From the NCBI GenBank assembly GCA_039105265.1, contig JAPFFF010000019.1, positions 2,450,501-2,514,500 on the forward strand: a stretch of 64,000 nucleotides of DNA. Reading direction: 5' to 3'. Of this stretch, positions 36,995-46,161 are shown in pieces (position 1 is the first letter of the stretch; each line of letters begins with the position of its first letter). The notes under the pieces were generated by a model that did not search any database, had not been told where the DNA came from, and saw nothing but the letters and a program-made list of their open reading frames with translations. The stretch is from Tritrichomonas musculus. Lineage: Eukaryota; Parabasalia; Tritrichomonadida; Tritrichomonadidae. The translations under genes and the position numbers were made by a program.

Positions 36995-37013
36995 TATTTA
37001 ATTTCAGATTAAA
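36995..37013. promoter_or_regulatory. 19-bp divergent intergenic spacer
   Basis: The whole spacer between the 243-residue start(-) and the 1146-residue fibre start(+) is 19 bp of AT-rich sequence (attatttaatttcagatta core). Any promoters must lie inside it or overlap the coding regions. The same tight divergence is seen at 13622-13643 and 46144-46161 for other fibre genes. Confidence 0.5.
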
Positions 37014-40000
37014 ATGTCCTTGGCACTGTTTTCTGCAAAGAGCAAAGAAGCATATAAACTCAAATCAAATGACATAGAGATAAATGTTGATGAAGAAGAT
37101 GGAATCAAAAAACTCAATTTCGAAAATACAATAAATCCTGATGACATGATACAATTTAATTGTCTCTATAACAAAGCTGAAATAGATGAAAAAATAGTCG
37201 GTGATTATCTTGAGAAGCAAGGAGGACTTGATGGCTTCGGCGCATTAAATATTATGGCAGGGAAAGGGATTACTACATTTACAGAAAGTGGAAGATTACA
37301 AGAAATAAATTATGCTCCAAATCTAAATAAATTATACGAGAGGTTAAGTACCAGCGCAGTAAATTTAAAAGCATATCTAACTAAACTCCAAGAAGATATA
37401 TACCAAAATATTGGAACGAAAGAATTAATTCCAGGAGCAGAACTATCAATTATTGTAGATGAGATATCAACAAAAGAAGTAGATGTAAGTACGATATCTA
37501 AATTAATTGCTGCGTTAGGGAATAATAATACTGGCATCCTAAGTGCTATTGACCATCTTTATACAGCTTTGGGAGAATTAGACACTTTTACTGTATCTGA
37601 TTTTTTGGCAGCAACATTACAAAAGAATGAAACCATGACGACAATAAAAGAAAACAAAGCGGAAAAAATATATGAAGCAACACAAGAAAATATTACAAAA
37701 TATACAGAACTGGTAGCTGCAATCAAGAATTTAAGTGAATCATTAAAAAATATTTTGATTGTTGAGAAGAATCTGAACCTGCGATATATTGAAGAAATCA
37801 AAACAGAAAAACCAGAAGATGAAATTCCTTTGGCTCTGCCAACTTCGCAAAGCGAATTAGCCGTTCAAGAAGATGAGAAACAATATATTTACACATATCA
37901 GACCGCAAGTAAACATGTAGATACATTAACAGAAATAATAAATCTTATCAACACTTCTACAGAAAATATTGAAAAATGGCTTAGAAAAATAGAGGAAACA
38001 AAGACAACAGGGATAGATTTTACAAAGCTAAGTGAATTAAAAATTGTTCAAAAAAATGACGACAAAGCATCATATGAAACAGTGCCACAATCCCTCACAA
38101 CATTTAATGATGTTATTACAAATTTGAGCACAAATAATGAAAATATCAGCTCTTGGATTAATAAATTAAATGAAGAAACAATATTGTATCCTGATCTATT
38201 AGAAGCTTTTGGAGATAATTTATCAGTCGTTTTAGTAAACCAAACAACTCAAAAACCAGAAATAAAAACAGTCAAAATAGAATTCATAAAAGAAACCCCT
38301 TCTCCTGAACCATCTGTACCTGACTATATAGTAGATCCGAACGGAAACAATTATCTTTATCCAACGAAAGAGGAATTAGAAGAAATAAAGGAAAAATGTA
38401 AAAATTCACCATTACCTGTTGATAATTCAACAGGAATAACTATCCCTGTCTATGCAGCAATAGAATCTATGGAAGATGGGATAAATTGGATAAAAAATAT
38501 TGTCTACAATATTATATCGACAATGTATTATTTAATTAACAATCCACTAAAAAATTTAAGTAAAGTAGAGAATATAGAAGTGTTGGTTTGCATCAAAGTA
38601 CTTGATTCGTCCGATGATAAAGAGTATGCCTTCAAAAAATTGGTGATAAGTAATGGAGGAACAAACGAAGATTCTATCACCGTTCCGCAGGAAGTTTTAG
38701 TTGAAAAGACAGAAGGGCAGTTTGTAGATAAAGATAATAATGTAAAATTTAAGACTGATGATTTAGCAGATATTGAAGACTTACAGAAAAATAATGTCGC
38801 TGTCAAAACAAATATTATCGATTCAATTAATATCGTAATCAATACATATAAAACTTTAGGGATAATTATGAAGCATACTTTCTCAATATTTAATAGTTGT
38901 GTTTTAAGTCCTAGTGCTCATTTTGCCATTAATTCATCCAAATTTTTGTGGAATAATTTTATAACACCTGGACTCAGATATGGTATTGATGAATATGGAA
39001 AAATAAAAAAATATATAATAAATTGGGGAGATGATAATGAATTTCTACCAACACCGGCAGAAGATGATTCAGAAATATTAAAATATTTGAAAGACAAAGC
39101 CATAGCAACACAAGAAATAGCAATCAATACATGGGAAGATTTATATGATTTCTTCAAAACAGATAACCCTGGGTTTTATGTAGCTTTAGGAAGCATGATT
39201 TATACTCTAGTTGTATTATCAGGTGATTGCGTGAGAAATTCAGAATTATTAGAAGAAGATGAATTGCCTGATGGATTAGAAGAAATATTCACTCCAAATA
39301 AATATTCAATAGTCGATACAATTTATAAATTAATACGCAAATTAAACAATCATATTAAAAATCATCCATCATCATCAAGCGATTCTAATTTTACTATCAA
39401 AGATGGCTTTCCTGCGTATGAAATTAAAAATGATGATATTAAGCCAAGTACTTTTGAAAAGACAATTCGAGTAGATGATACAGATATCACTAAAAAATAT
39501 AATGTCTTGACGATAGATATCCCTACTGATTTAAAGGCAAAATTATTAACAATAAAAGAGAAAACCAATATTTTCAAAATTACTTTGAGAAAGAATGTAG
39601 TATATGATGAACAAGGAAATTATATCAGAGAATTTTATATCTATGCCTATCAAAATATGTTTATTGCTCCGATAGTAATCAAGAAAGAAAGTGGATGCTA
39701 TTTATACAATTCATCGGAAATATCAGACACAACATCAATTGCTTTCGACCAAGAACTAGATTTTAATCCATACGACTTATATCTCAGAGGAGAGTTATCA
39801 ATTAAATATGAGCCTTCGCAAGATGCCCTTGTTTCTTCAAAACCAGTAGTCAAGTGTGATATTATCGAAGCTGATAATGCATTAAAATTACAGAAATCAG
39901 ATATATATTACTTCTATAAACCATCAAAAATTATCGATGAAGATGCATATTATAAAATGATTTATGAGATTCCAACAAATTATGTAATACCAAACAATAT

Positions 40001-40454
40001 GCAGTTTGTATTCAAAGAATATTGTTTCGGTAATGAATGGAAGTTTTCATGGGATGGAACGAAATGGAACGGCGATAATATCAAAGGAAGAAGTAATAGA
40101 AAAGTAATTTATAAATTAAAGAAGAATGATAATAAAGATCCGTTTGGTTCTCATGGCTGTTATGTCATGATGAAACATGATGAATGGAATCAAAAATTTA
40201 TTGATAAAAATACTGAAAATTTTATGGAATACTTATGGACTAAAGGAAAAGTAGAAGTATCTGTTAAAACAAAAAATGGAGAAATAAAACCGGCTTCAGA
40301 TTATTGCCTACATCTGAATTGGTTTCCTGCTGATATAAAATTCGAAGGCTATGATTTACTGGGAATAACTTGTATTATCACTGAAATTGATTCTTCTAAG
40401 CTAAAAGTTAATGAAATCGATAAAGTATTTGCAGATATCTTTGCCCAAATATAA
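37014..40454 (+). CDS. Giant fibre-like protein 1, 1146 residues
   Basis: No known enzyme motif. The N-terminal 110 residues (LALFSAKSKEAYKL, then DGFGALNIMAGKGITTF) may be an anchor. Residues 110-400 are mostly helical with diverged repeats around TSTENIEKWLRKIEE and STNNENISSWINKLN. Residues 430-800 are mixed, with hydrophobic patches but no clear membrane segment. The last 350 residues are beta-rich (ITLRKNVVYDEQGNYIREFYIYAYQNMF, quoted only in part here as FYIYAYQNMF). Its size, low similarity to anything else and place before another fibre gene suggest an extended particle appendage. Confidence 0.5.
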   Translation: MSLALFSAKSKEAYKLKSNDIEINVDEEDGIKKLNFENTINPDDMIQFNCLYNKAEIDEKIVGDYLEKQGGLDGFGALNIMAGKGITTFTESGRLQEINYAPNLNKLYERLSTSAVNLKAYLTKLQEDIYQNIGTKELIPGAELSIIVDEISTKEVDVSTISKLIAALGNNNTGILSAIDHLYTALGELDTFTVSDFLAATLQKNETMTTIKENKAEKIYEATQENITKYTELVAAIKNLSESLKNILIVEKNLNLRYIEEIKTEKPEDEIPLALPTSQSELAVQEDEKQYIYTYQTASKHVDTLTEIINLINTSTENIEKWLRKIEETKTTGIDFTKLSELKIVQKNDDKASYETVPQSLTTFNDVITNLSTNNENISSWINKLNEETILYPDLLEAFGDNLSVVLVNQTTQKPEIKTVKIEFIKETPSPEPSVPDYIVDPNGNNYLYPTKEELEEIKEKCKNSPLPVDNSTGITIPVYAAIESMEDGINWIKNIVYNIISTMYYLINNPLKNLSKVENIEVLVCIKVLDSSDDKEYAFKKLVISNGGTNEDSITVPQEVLVEKTEGQFVDKDNNVKFKTDDLADIEDLQKNNVAVKTNIIDSINIVINTYKTLGIIMKHTFSIFNSCVLSPSAHFAINSSKFLWNNFITPGLRYGIDEYGKIKKYIINWGDDNEFLPTPAEDDSEILKYLKDKAIATQEIAINTWEDLYDFFKTDNPGFYVALGSMIYTLVVLSGDCVRNSELLEEDELPDGLEEIFTPNKYSIVDTIYKLIRKLNNHIKNHPSSSSDSNFTIKDGFPAYEIKNDDIKPSTFEKTIRVDDTDITKKYNVLTIDIPTDLKAKLLTIKEKTNIFKITLRKNVVYDEQGNYIREFYIYAYQNMFIAPIVIKKESGCYLYNSSEISDTTSIAFDQELDFNPYDLYLRGELSIKYEPSQDALVSSKPVVKCDIIEADNALKLQKSDIYYFYKPSKIIDEDAYYKMIYEIPTNYVIPNNMQFVFKEYCFGNEWKFSWDGTKWNGDNIKGRSNRKVIYKLKKNDNKDPFGSHGCYVMMKHDEWNQKFIDKNTENFMEYLWTKGKVEVSVKTKNGEIKPASDYCLHLNWFPADIKFEGYDLLGITCIITEIDSSKLKVNEIDKVFADIFAQI

Positions 40455-43287
40455 TGATGTGGCAACAAGGCTAGAATTTAAAGTTGGTGATTATCATATC
40501 GATAAAACAAATCGTGTTTCTCATGTTGATTTAGATGGAGTATTAGATACCATAGAGAAAATAAATTATAAAGTTTCTGGTCTAAAAAGTTTTGATAAAA
40601 ATATAGAACTATATCTTTACAAACAATATACTGATCCCGTAGATGAAGTAAATTGGGATTCGACAACAAATCCTTTCGATTACATTATCAAACAACAATT
40701 TTATGAAATAATTCCAAGGCCTGATGCTGCGACAACATTATATACAGATTATAATATTACTTCGTCAAAAATAATTACTGCAGATAATATTACCACGATG
40801 AGAAGTGATTTAAATATGATTACTAATAACGTTGATGTAATGAATTATGACGTAAAAGATTTAACAAATAAAGTGAATAATTTATCTTCAGAGATGGTTG
40901 ACCAACAAAATAAAACAAAATATTTAAAAGTCAAAACAGACCAAATCGAAATCGTAGCTGATGTTGCATTAGCATTTGGTATTGCAGGTACAGTCATGGG
41001 AGGGACAAGTCTTGGTTTACAATTAAGCGCACGAGGAGTTCAAACAGCATCTCGAACTGTTAATGGCGTACAAAAAACTGGAGGACAACTACAGGGATTA
41101 TTATCTGATATTAGTGAAGATATTAGTTCAGATGCTGGCTCTAGTATGTTGGATATTATACGCGATGGTTCAGAATTACCTGATATTCCGATGGATATTT
41201 GTAACAGATTTAGGAGTTCATTAAAACCAACATTTAAAGCAATAACTACAAGAATTAATGAAATAAATAATGAATATATTTCAAAGAATGAATTAGTTAG
41301 AGATGATATAATTGATGTTGTTGGTAAATTTGTTGATGGAGAAGTTCATCTCGAGGCTGAAGACCAGATAACAGACGGCACAATTAAAGCAAGATTTTTG
41401 GTCCAAAAAGTTAGTGAATATAATGATGTTGATTATGAAGAAAATCATATAACTATCAATATTACTGGCGGAATTATTGATTACCAAGGAACAGATGATT
41501 TCCCTAGCTGCGTCATGAATAATAAATCATTTATCATATCAAATCCTCATAATCTTAGGGTTAGTGGAATACAAATTAAAGAAAATACATGTTCGAGACA
41601 TATGGAATTTACAATAAATGATTTAGCATATACTTGTGATATAAATGCTTTGCATAACAAGATTGATTCAATAAATGATTTTGCAAATTCAAATAATATA
41701 GAAATATCAAACATAATAAATAATGTCGTATCAAAAAATGAATTGACTAGAGAAGATACTATTGATGTTGTTGCAGAAACAGATGGCTCAACAATTACTT
41801 TAACTGCTGAAGATACCATAAGTGAAGGCATGATAGTGTTTAAAATATATTTTGCTAATGCTCAAAAGAATTGCTATTTCAAGTTTGAAAAAGGCGCAAT
41901 AACAGAATATAAAGGGGTCACAGAAAATATAACATTAGGAGATGTTGTCATAAAACCTCTGGCCAGAAGTGAAGAATTTAGGGTCGCATGGTTAAATAGT
42001 TATGAAAAGAATGACAATACTATTACCATACAAAATACTCATACATCCAAGATTTCAGGGGTTATTGTTCAAGGAAATTCATGCATGAGAAATATGACAT
42101 TTACAACAAATGATTTAGCATATACTTGTGATATAGATGCATTACATAAAAAGATTGATGCTCTAGCTGCTAATTCACATAATAATGATGCTATAATGAC
42201 TACTGCATTAGATGATTTTCCAACTGTTGATGAAGTAAATGCTGCCTTAGATGAATTAAAAAATAGTATGGTTAATATGGATAATTTGTATACAAAAGAA
42301 GAATCAGACACAAAATATGCTTTGAAAACAGATATATTATCAACTGAGAAAATAACTCAAGAATTATCAATCAATACAAAATTCGTAAACGGAACAACAA
42401 ATGATGAGGATAAAAGAACTTATATCACAAATTTGGATGGAGATTTATGCAACATATTAAAGAAATCATCACTTTTTGTGAAAGGCTCTTGTAATGAAGA
42501 AGATATTTCAGGAGAATATTTGTATGATAGTGAAGACGCGGAATATTATCATTACAAGAAAGGTGAAAATACTTTGTCTATTTATTATCGCTATTACGAC
42601 GGAAACCTCAGATATAATGATAACTATGATGCCAATTTAGAGTCTGTAAGTTATTCATACGAACCTGAAGTTTATGACGAATATTGTATTCCAAATATGA
42701 ATTTCGTAAAAGATAATTATGCTTTGAAAAGTGAAAATGATGAACTGAAGACAAAATTAAATACTTATATTAAAGCTCAACAAGATTTAGCTATTCTAGT
42801 AGGTGAACATGTTGCTAGTATCGTAACAATAAATAGCAAAATATCAAATTTAGAGAGAGAGAATGCTACATTAAAAGATACTATAGCAGCAATGGAAGCT
42901 AGAATTTATGCGCTTGAACCACATGGACCAACTTTGCCTGATTTCTATCAAGGGTTTAATAATCATGAAGTTGGTGAAAATGATTATTGGGAAGTAAGTG
43001 ATCGGGGAGGAGTCATGTATTTCGATATATGTTTTGAAATGCATAATGATGACAGTGAATATGCATTTGTATTAAATGACGATAAAGATGTCAAACACTA
43101 CATTAGATTAAAGATAAACTTTGAGACTGAGGAATGCGTTTCTTATCTTGATGAACTAAATGGAAATACAGAACCTTTAACTCAAAATTCTAACGGTTAT
43201 TATCAAATACCAGACGAATTACTGGACTCATTTAATTCATCAATGTATTATCGTAAATCATATCTTGAAGTTTATTCAAAACCATAA
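40411..43287 (+). CDS. Giant fibre-like protein 2, 958 residues, with tandem domains
   Basis: It starts at ATG 40411, overlapping the previous gene by 44 nt in another frame. A Gly/Ala-rich stretch (about residues 190-215) follows an N-terminal helix. Two related domains of about 150 residues lie in tandem, each opening NEL(V/T)R(D/E)D and closing NDLAYTCDI(N/D)ALH (about 293-432 and 443-585). A tail-fibre-type word LYTKEESDTKYALKTDI comes near 622-640, a coiled coil at about 770-835 and a terminal domain at 836-958 that would be the knob. The KYALKTDI word also occurs in the lineage A fibre. A host-attachment role is inferred. Confidence 0.6.
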   Translation: MKSIKYLQISLPKYNDVATRLEFKVGDYHIDKTNRVSHVDLDGVLDTIEKINYKVSGLKSFDKNIELYLYKQYTDPVDEVNWDSTTNPFDYIIKQQFYEIIPRPDAATTLYTDYNITSSKIITADNITTMRSDLNMITNNVDVMNYDVKDLTNKVNNLSSEMVDQQNKTKYLKVKTDQIEIVADVALAFGIAGTVMGGTSLGLQLSARGVQTASRTVNGVQKTGGQLQGLLSDISEDISSDAGSSMLDIIRDGSELPDIPMDICNRFRSSLKPTFKAITTRINEINNEYISKNELVRDDIIDVVGKFVDGEVHLEAEDQITDGTIKARFLVQKVSEYNDVDYEENHITINITGGIIDYQGTDDFPSCVMNNKSFIISNPHNLRVSGIQIKENTCSRHMEFTINDLAYTCDINALHNKIDSINDFANSNNIEISNIINNVVSKNELTREDTIDVVAETDGSTITLTAEDTISEGMIVFKIYFANAQKNCYFKFEKGAITEYKGVTENITLGDVVIKPLARSEEFRVAWLNSYEKNDNTITIQNTHTSKISGVIVQGNSCMRNMTFTTNDLAYTCDIDALHKKIDALAANSHNNDAIMTTALDDFPTVDEVNAALDELKNSMVNMDNLYTKEESDTKYALKTDILSTEKITQELSINTKFVNGTTNDEDKRTYITNLDGDLCNILKKSSLFVKGSCNEEDISGEYLYDSEDAEYYHYKKGENTLSIYYRYYDGNLRYNDNYDANLESVSYSYEPEVYDEYCIPNMNFVKDNYALKSENDELKTKLNTYIKAQQDLAILVGEHVASIVTINSKISNLERENATLKDTIAAMEARIYALEPHGPTLPDFYQGFNNHEVGENDYWEVSDRGGVMYFDICFEMHNDDSEYAFVLNDDKDVKHYIRLKINFETEECVSYLDELNGNTEPLTQNSNGYYQIPDELLDSFNSSMYYRKSYLEVYSKP

Positions 43288-43297
43288 AATATCCATG

Positions 43298-43667
43298 AGT
43301 AGTATCGATTTGGTTTGCTGGGGTCTTGCTCTCCATCTTCCAAAAAGTAAGCATATTCTATAGGGATTGGTGTTTGTTCTTCAGCTGGATTGAGCGTCGG
43401 GTACATTTCAATCATTATAAAACAACTTCTTGATTCGAAGGGATTATCTTGACGGAATCTTCAAGAAATACATTTTTTTTGTGTCAAAATAATTTTTACA
43501 ACGAGACGATAAAAATATGAGTTTGGAATTTTTTTGTTGCGAACTTTTTGAATTATCGAGGTGGTTGGAGCTTTTTGAAGGCTCTGGGGGGCTTCCAAAG
43601 GCTCCAAGTGGCTGTGAAATGGGCTTAAGTATAGGCTTGGCGATAGCGGAGCCTATACTATACTACT
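43298..43667. repeat. Right terminal inverted repeat of element B
   Basis: This is the exact mirror, as far as I can see, of 19614-19983. It therefore also contains, pointing left, a copy of the leader and the first 39 codons of the 313-residue gene, ending where the unique sequence begins. The near-terminal 9-bp stem is repeated at 43628-43659. Confidence 0.88.
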
Positions 43668-43672
43668 GGTGG
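43667..43672. repeat. Target-site duplication of element B, right copy
   Basis: The word tggtgg matches 19608-19613. The first base can be assigned either to the element or to the target, so the alternative reading is ggtgga at 43668-43673. Confidence 0.8.
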
Positions 43673-44217
43673 ATTTGGATTATCACCAGGTCCTGGGATG
43701 ATAGCCTCATTACCGATTTGAGTGAATTGATGCTTGAGATGTCCATGAGCTTTGATTTGTTTGAGTTTATCGAGTTCCTCTGGGGATACAGTATCATTAT
43801 CTTCCAGGAATGCCTTGGCTTCAGCAACCGTGTATGGGTCAATAGCAGCCCAAACAAGACCAGCTGGACTGACTTGGAATCTAATGGATAAATCACCAAT
43901 GATTCCATTAGGGAATAAGTCGAATGCCTGTAATGCAAGCAAGTCATCAAATGGTACATTCAAGTCGAATTCAGTTGTGGTCTTACCACCATCCTTGAAG
44001 CTATTGAGATTAACGTATGAACCAGCATGAGTTTGACTGTAATTGCTGATGTTCTCCCATAAGCTGTGAACGAATCTGCGGCGCATCTTCTCAGTCTCTG
44101 GCTTCAAAACCGAGTATAGGAAGCCCTCGCGAATGCATTCATTTTGCTGATATCCGACATTGACATTGTTATGGAGAATCTCGAGCCTGTCAAACAATTG
44201 GTTCGAGGACTTAAATC
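43668..44217 (-). pseudogene. Major capsid gene of A2, piece right of element B
   Basis: The translation matches an earlier part of the A1 capsid protein (from LFDRLEILHNNVNVGY through the LLALQAFDLFPNG segment to the variable loop). Together with 18531-19613 it shows that element B landed inside this capsid gene. At 44217 the match to A1 stops and A3-type sequence begins. Fossil. Confidence 0.75.
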
Positions 44218-46143
44218 TTTAGGTGTAGAAAAAATGTTATTATTTGTATTCTCGCGATTGACATCTTTTTCGAAATCAGCTTCGATATCAGATTCGATAC
44301 CCTCATAGACCCTAATCTTACTGATATACTTTTGTATATTCGACACCTCGGCTTCTGCTTTTGGAGACTCTATGGTAAGCGATCGATCTTCTGCGATTGA
44401 ATCCAAGTTATGTATGATATCATCAACCATATCTCGAACCTCCTGAATCTCAAACGGGTAAAGTTCACGAGGTGCACATTCGGGGTTATCAGCAATGTGA
44501 TAGTATTTGGGTAGTACCTCAATGATATTATCAGGGAGAATACGCTTTGTGTGCAGTATGTTCATATCATGATCAATCCTATCTGCACGAGGAAATTCGA
44601 TTACTGGGGATGTCGCTTGGAATTCCCGCTCCTCCTCTTCCTCCTCAAATTCTGGATTAACGGGTTGTCTATTGGGGGGTGACTCCGGGATTACCACGAT
44701 AGGGACTTCGCTTGGATCTCCTGGGAGTTTCAAATATTGTTTAGGATATTTGAAGTAAGTTGTGGCAGACAGCGTAAGCCTTTTCTTCAAATTTGCAGCC
44801 TGACTACGATCATTAGAGTCGGTGCTTACCCAATTTCGCCTCATCTCAACAATCTCTTTTACTATCTCATCCTCATACAGTTCTGGATTATTGATGACAT
44901 GTATCATATTATTGATGATTTCATCTGATATTCCGCATACTGTATATAAGTACATAAGAAGCCCACGGTATTTGGAGGGGACTTCACTATAAGCCTCCTC
45001 TTCCTCATCCCCAGAGGGGCTGAGAGCTGTCGCATCATCCCCAGAGGGGTTGAGAGCTGTCGCATCATCCTCTTCATCTGAGTCTTCACTGGGTTCCGCT
45101 TTGGGTTTCTGTGAGGGTACCATGATAGGGACTTCGCTTGGATCTCCTGGGGGTGCCTCCGGGATTACCATTGGGGGTTTCGGTTGGGGTTTCAAATATT
45201 TATTCGGATCTCTGAAGTACATTGCAGCTTTCTGATAAAGGAGGTTCTTCAAACTTGCAACAGACCTAGGATCTTCCAAGTTGACTTGTGCACAAGATCG
45301 CCTCATCTCATCGATTACATTCATCTCATCGACGTACAGTTCTGGATTATTGATGACTTGTATCATATTATTGATCCATGCATTTGGCACTCCGTATTCC
45401 CTAGATAAACGCTTAAGGAGCTTACGGTATACGGAGTACTTGACTTCACTATAAGCCTCCTCTTCACCTGAGTCTTCAATTGGATTTCCTGGAGGTGTCT
45501 CCGGGATTACCACGATAGGGACTTCGCTTGGATCTCCTGGAGGTTTCGGTTGGGGTTTCAAATATTTATTCGGATCTCTGAAGTAAGTCGCGGTATTATC
45601 TTTAAGTCTTTGCTTCAAAGTTTGTTTCACACCAGCGTTACTCCTGTTGAATCCATTACACATATCATCTATGTTTTTGAGCGTCTGTCGTATCTCATCA
45701 TTGTACAGATCTGGATTATTGATGACATGTATCATATTATCGATGATTTCTTTTGGCACACCACATATAACATATAATAACCTAAGAGTACCACGGAGTT
45801 TGTTGTTCTGGACTTTATTCTGATAATATTCATATTTACTTGGGTCTTCGGAGTTTTTCAAATAATTCCTCAGTTCATATTGGAACTCTCGGAGCCTGTA
45901 CGAAAGACGGTCCTTAGTACGTTCAACTTGATCAGCCTCAATGGGATCTGATCCTTGATTTGGCCATGAGCGCTTAAGCTCCAAGAATTTACTAAGCACC
46001 TTATCACCGTACAGATTTCTATCATTGATGACACCTATCATAGCGTTGATGATATCATCTGTTGCTTTGCATTCAGTATATATAAACTTAAGGATATTAC
46101 GGTCTCTGGCGCTCTTGACTTCATTATCAATACGGGTAAGCAT
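44104..46143 (-). CDS. 679-residue repeat protein with Pro-rich linkers
   Basis: Four copies of a helical unit of about 100 residues are visible, with the consensus LLRYLYxxCGxxxEIINNMIxVINNPELYxDEI (seen as VPKEIIDNMIHVINNPDLY, VPNAWINNMIQVINNPELY and ISDEIINNMIHVINNPELY). Each is followed by YFRDPNKYLKP and a linker of PPGDPSEVPIVVIPE type. A DATALSPSGD module occurs twice in tandem (45006-45066). The C-terminal part (VLPKYYHIADNP) matches the 712-residue protein of segment C. The last about 38 codons lie in the adjoining capsid-derived sequence, so the 3' end is not original. Divergent from the fibre gene by 18 bp. Function unknown. Confidence 0.6.
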   Translation of the reverse strand: MLTRIDNEVKSARDRNILKFIYTECKATDDIINAMIGVINDRNLYGDKVLSKFLELKRSWPNQGSDPIEADQVERTKDRLSYRLREFQYELRNYLKNSEDPSKYEYYQNKVQNNKLRGTLRLLYVICGVPKEIIDNMIHVINNPDLYNDEIRQTLKNIDDMCNGFNRSNAGVKQTLKQRLKDNTATYFRDPNKYLKPQPKPPGDPSEVPIVVIPETPPGNPIEDSGEEEAYSEVKYSVYRKLLKRLSREYGVPNAWINNMIQVINNPELYVDEMNVIDEMRRSCAQVNLEDPRSVASLKNLLYQKAAMYFRDPNKYLKPQPKPPMVIPEAPPGDPSEVPIMVPSQKPKAEPSEDSDEEDDATALNPSGDDATALSPSGDEEEEAYSEVPSKYRGLLMYLYTVCGISDEIINNMIHVINNPELYEDEIVKEIVEMRRNWVSTDSNDRSQAANLKKRLTLSATTYFKYPKQYLKLPGDPSEVPIVVIPESPPNRQPVNPEFEEEEEEREFQATSPVIEFPRADRIDHDMNILHTKRILPDNIIEVLPKYYHIADNPECAPRELYPFEIQEVRDMVDDIIHNLDSIAEDRSLTIESPKAEAEVSNIQKYISKIRVYEGIESDIEADFEKDVNRENTNNNIFSTPKDLSPRTNCLTGSRFSITMSMSDISKMNAFARASYTRF

Positions 46144-46161
46144 ACCTTTATTTTATAGTAA

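Larger units (their letters stand above)
19614..43667. mobile_element. Polinton/Maverick lineage B, whole-looking element nested in A2
   Basis: It spans about 24,054 bp, bounded by 370-bp terminal inverted repeats starting agtagtatag and flanked by a 6-bp duplication. It encodes an integrase, packaging ATPase, protein-primed-type polymerase, major capsid protein, amphipathic capsid protein, fibre-like proteins and several small proteins. That is more than the usual Polinton set, and the element is larger than the common 15-20 kb. I notice no differences between its two terminal repeats, which suggests very recent insertion. It looks whole. Its base composition is more AT-rich than lineage A. 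Confidence 0.9.
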
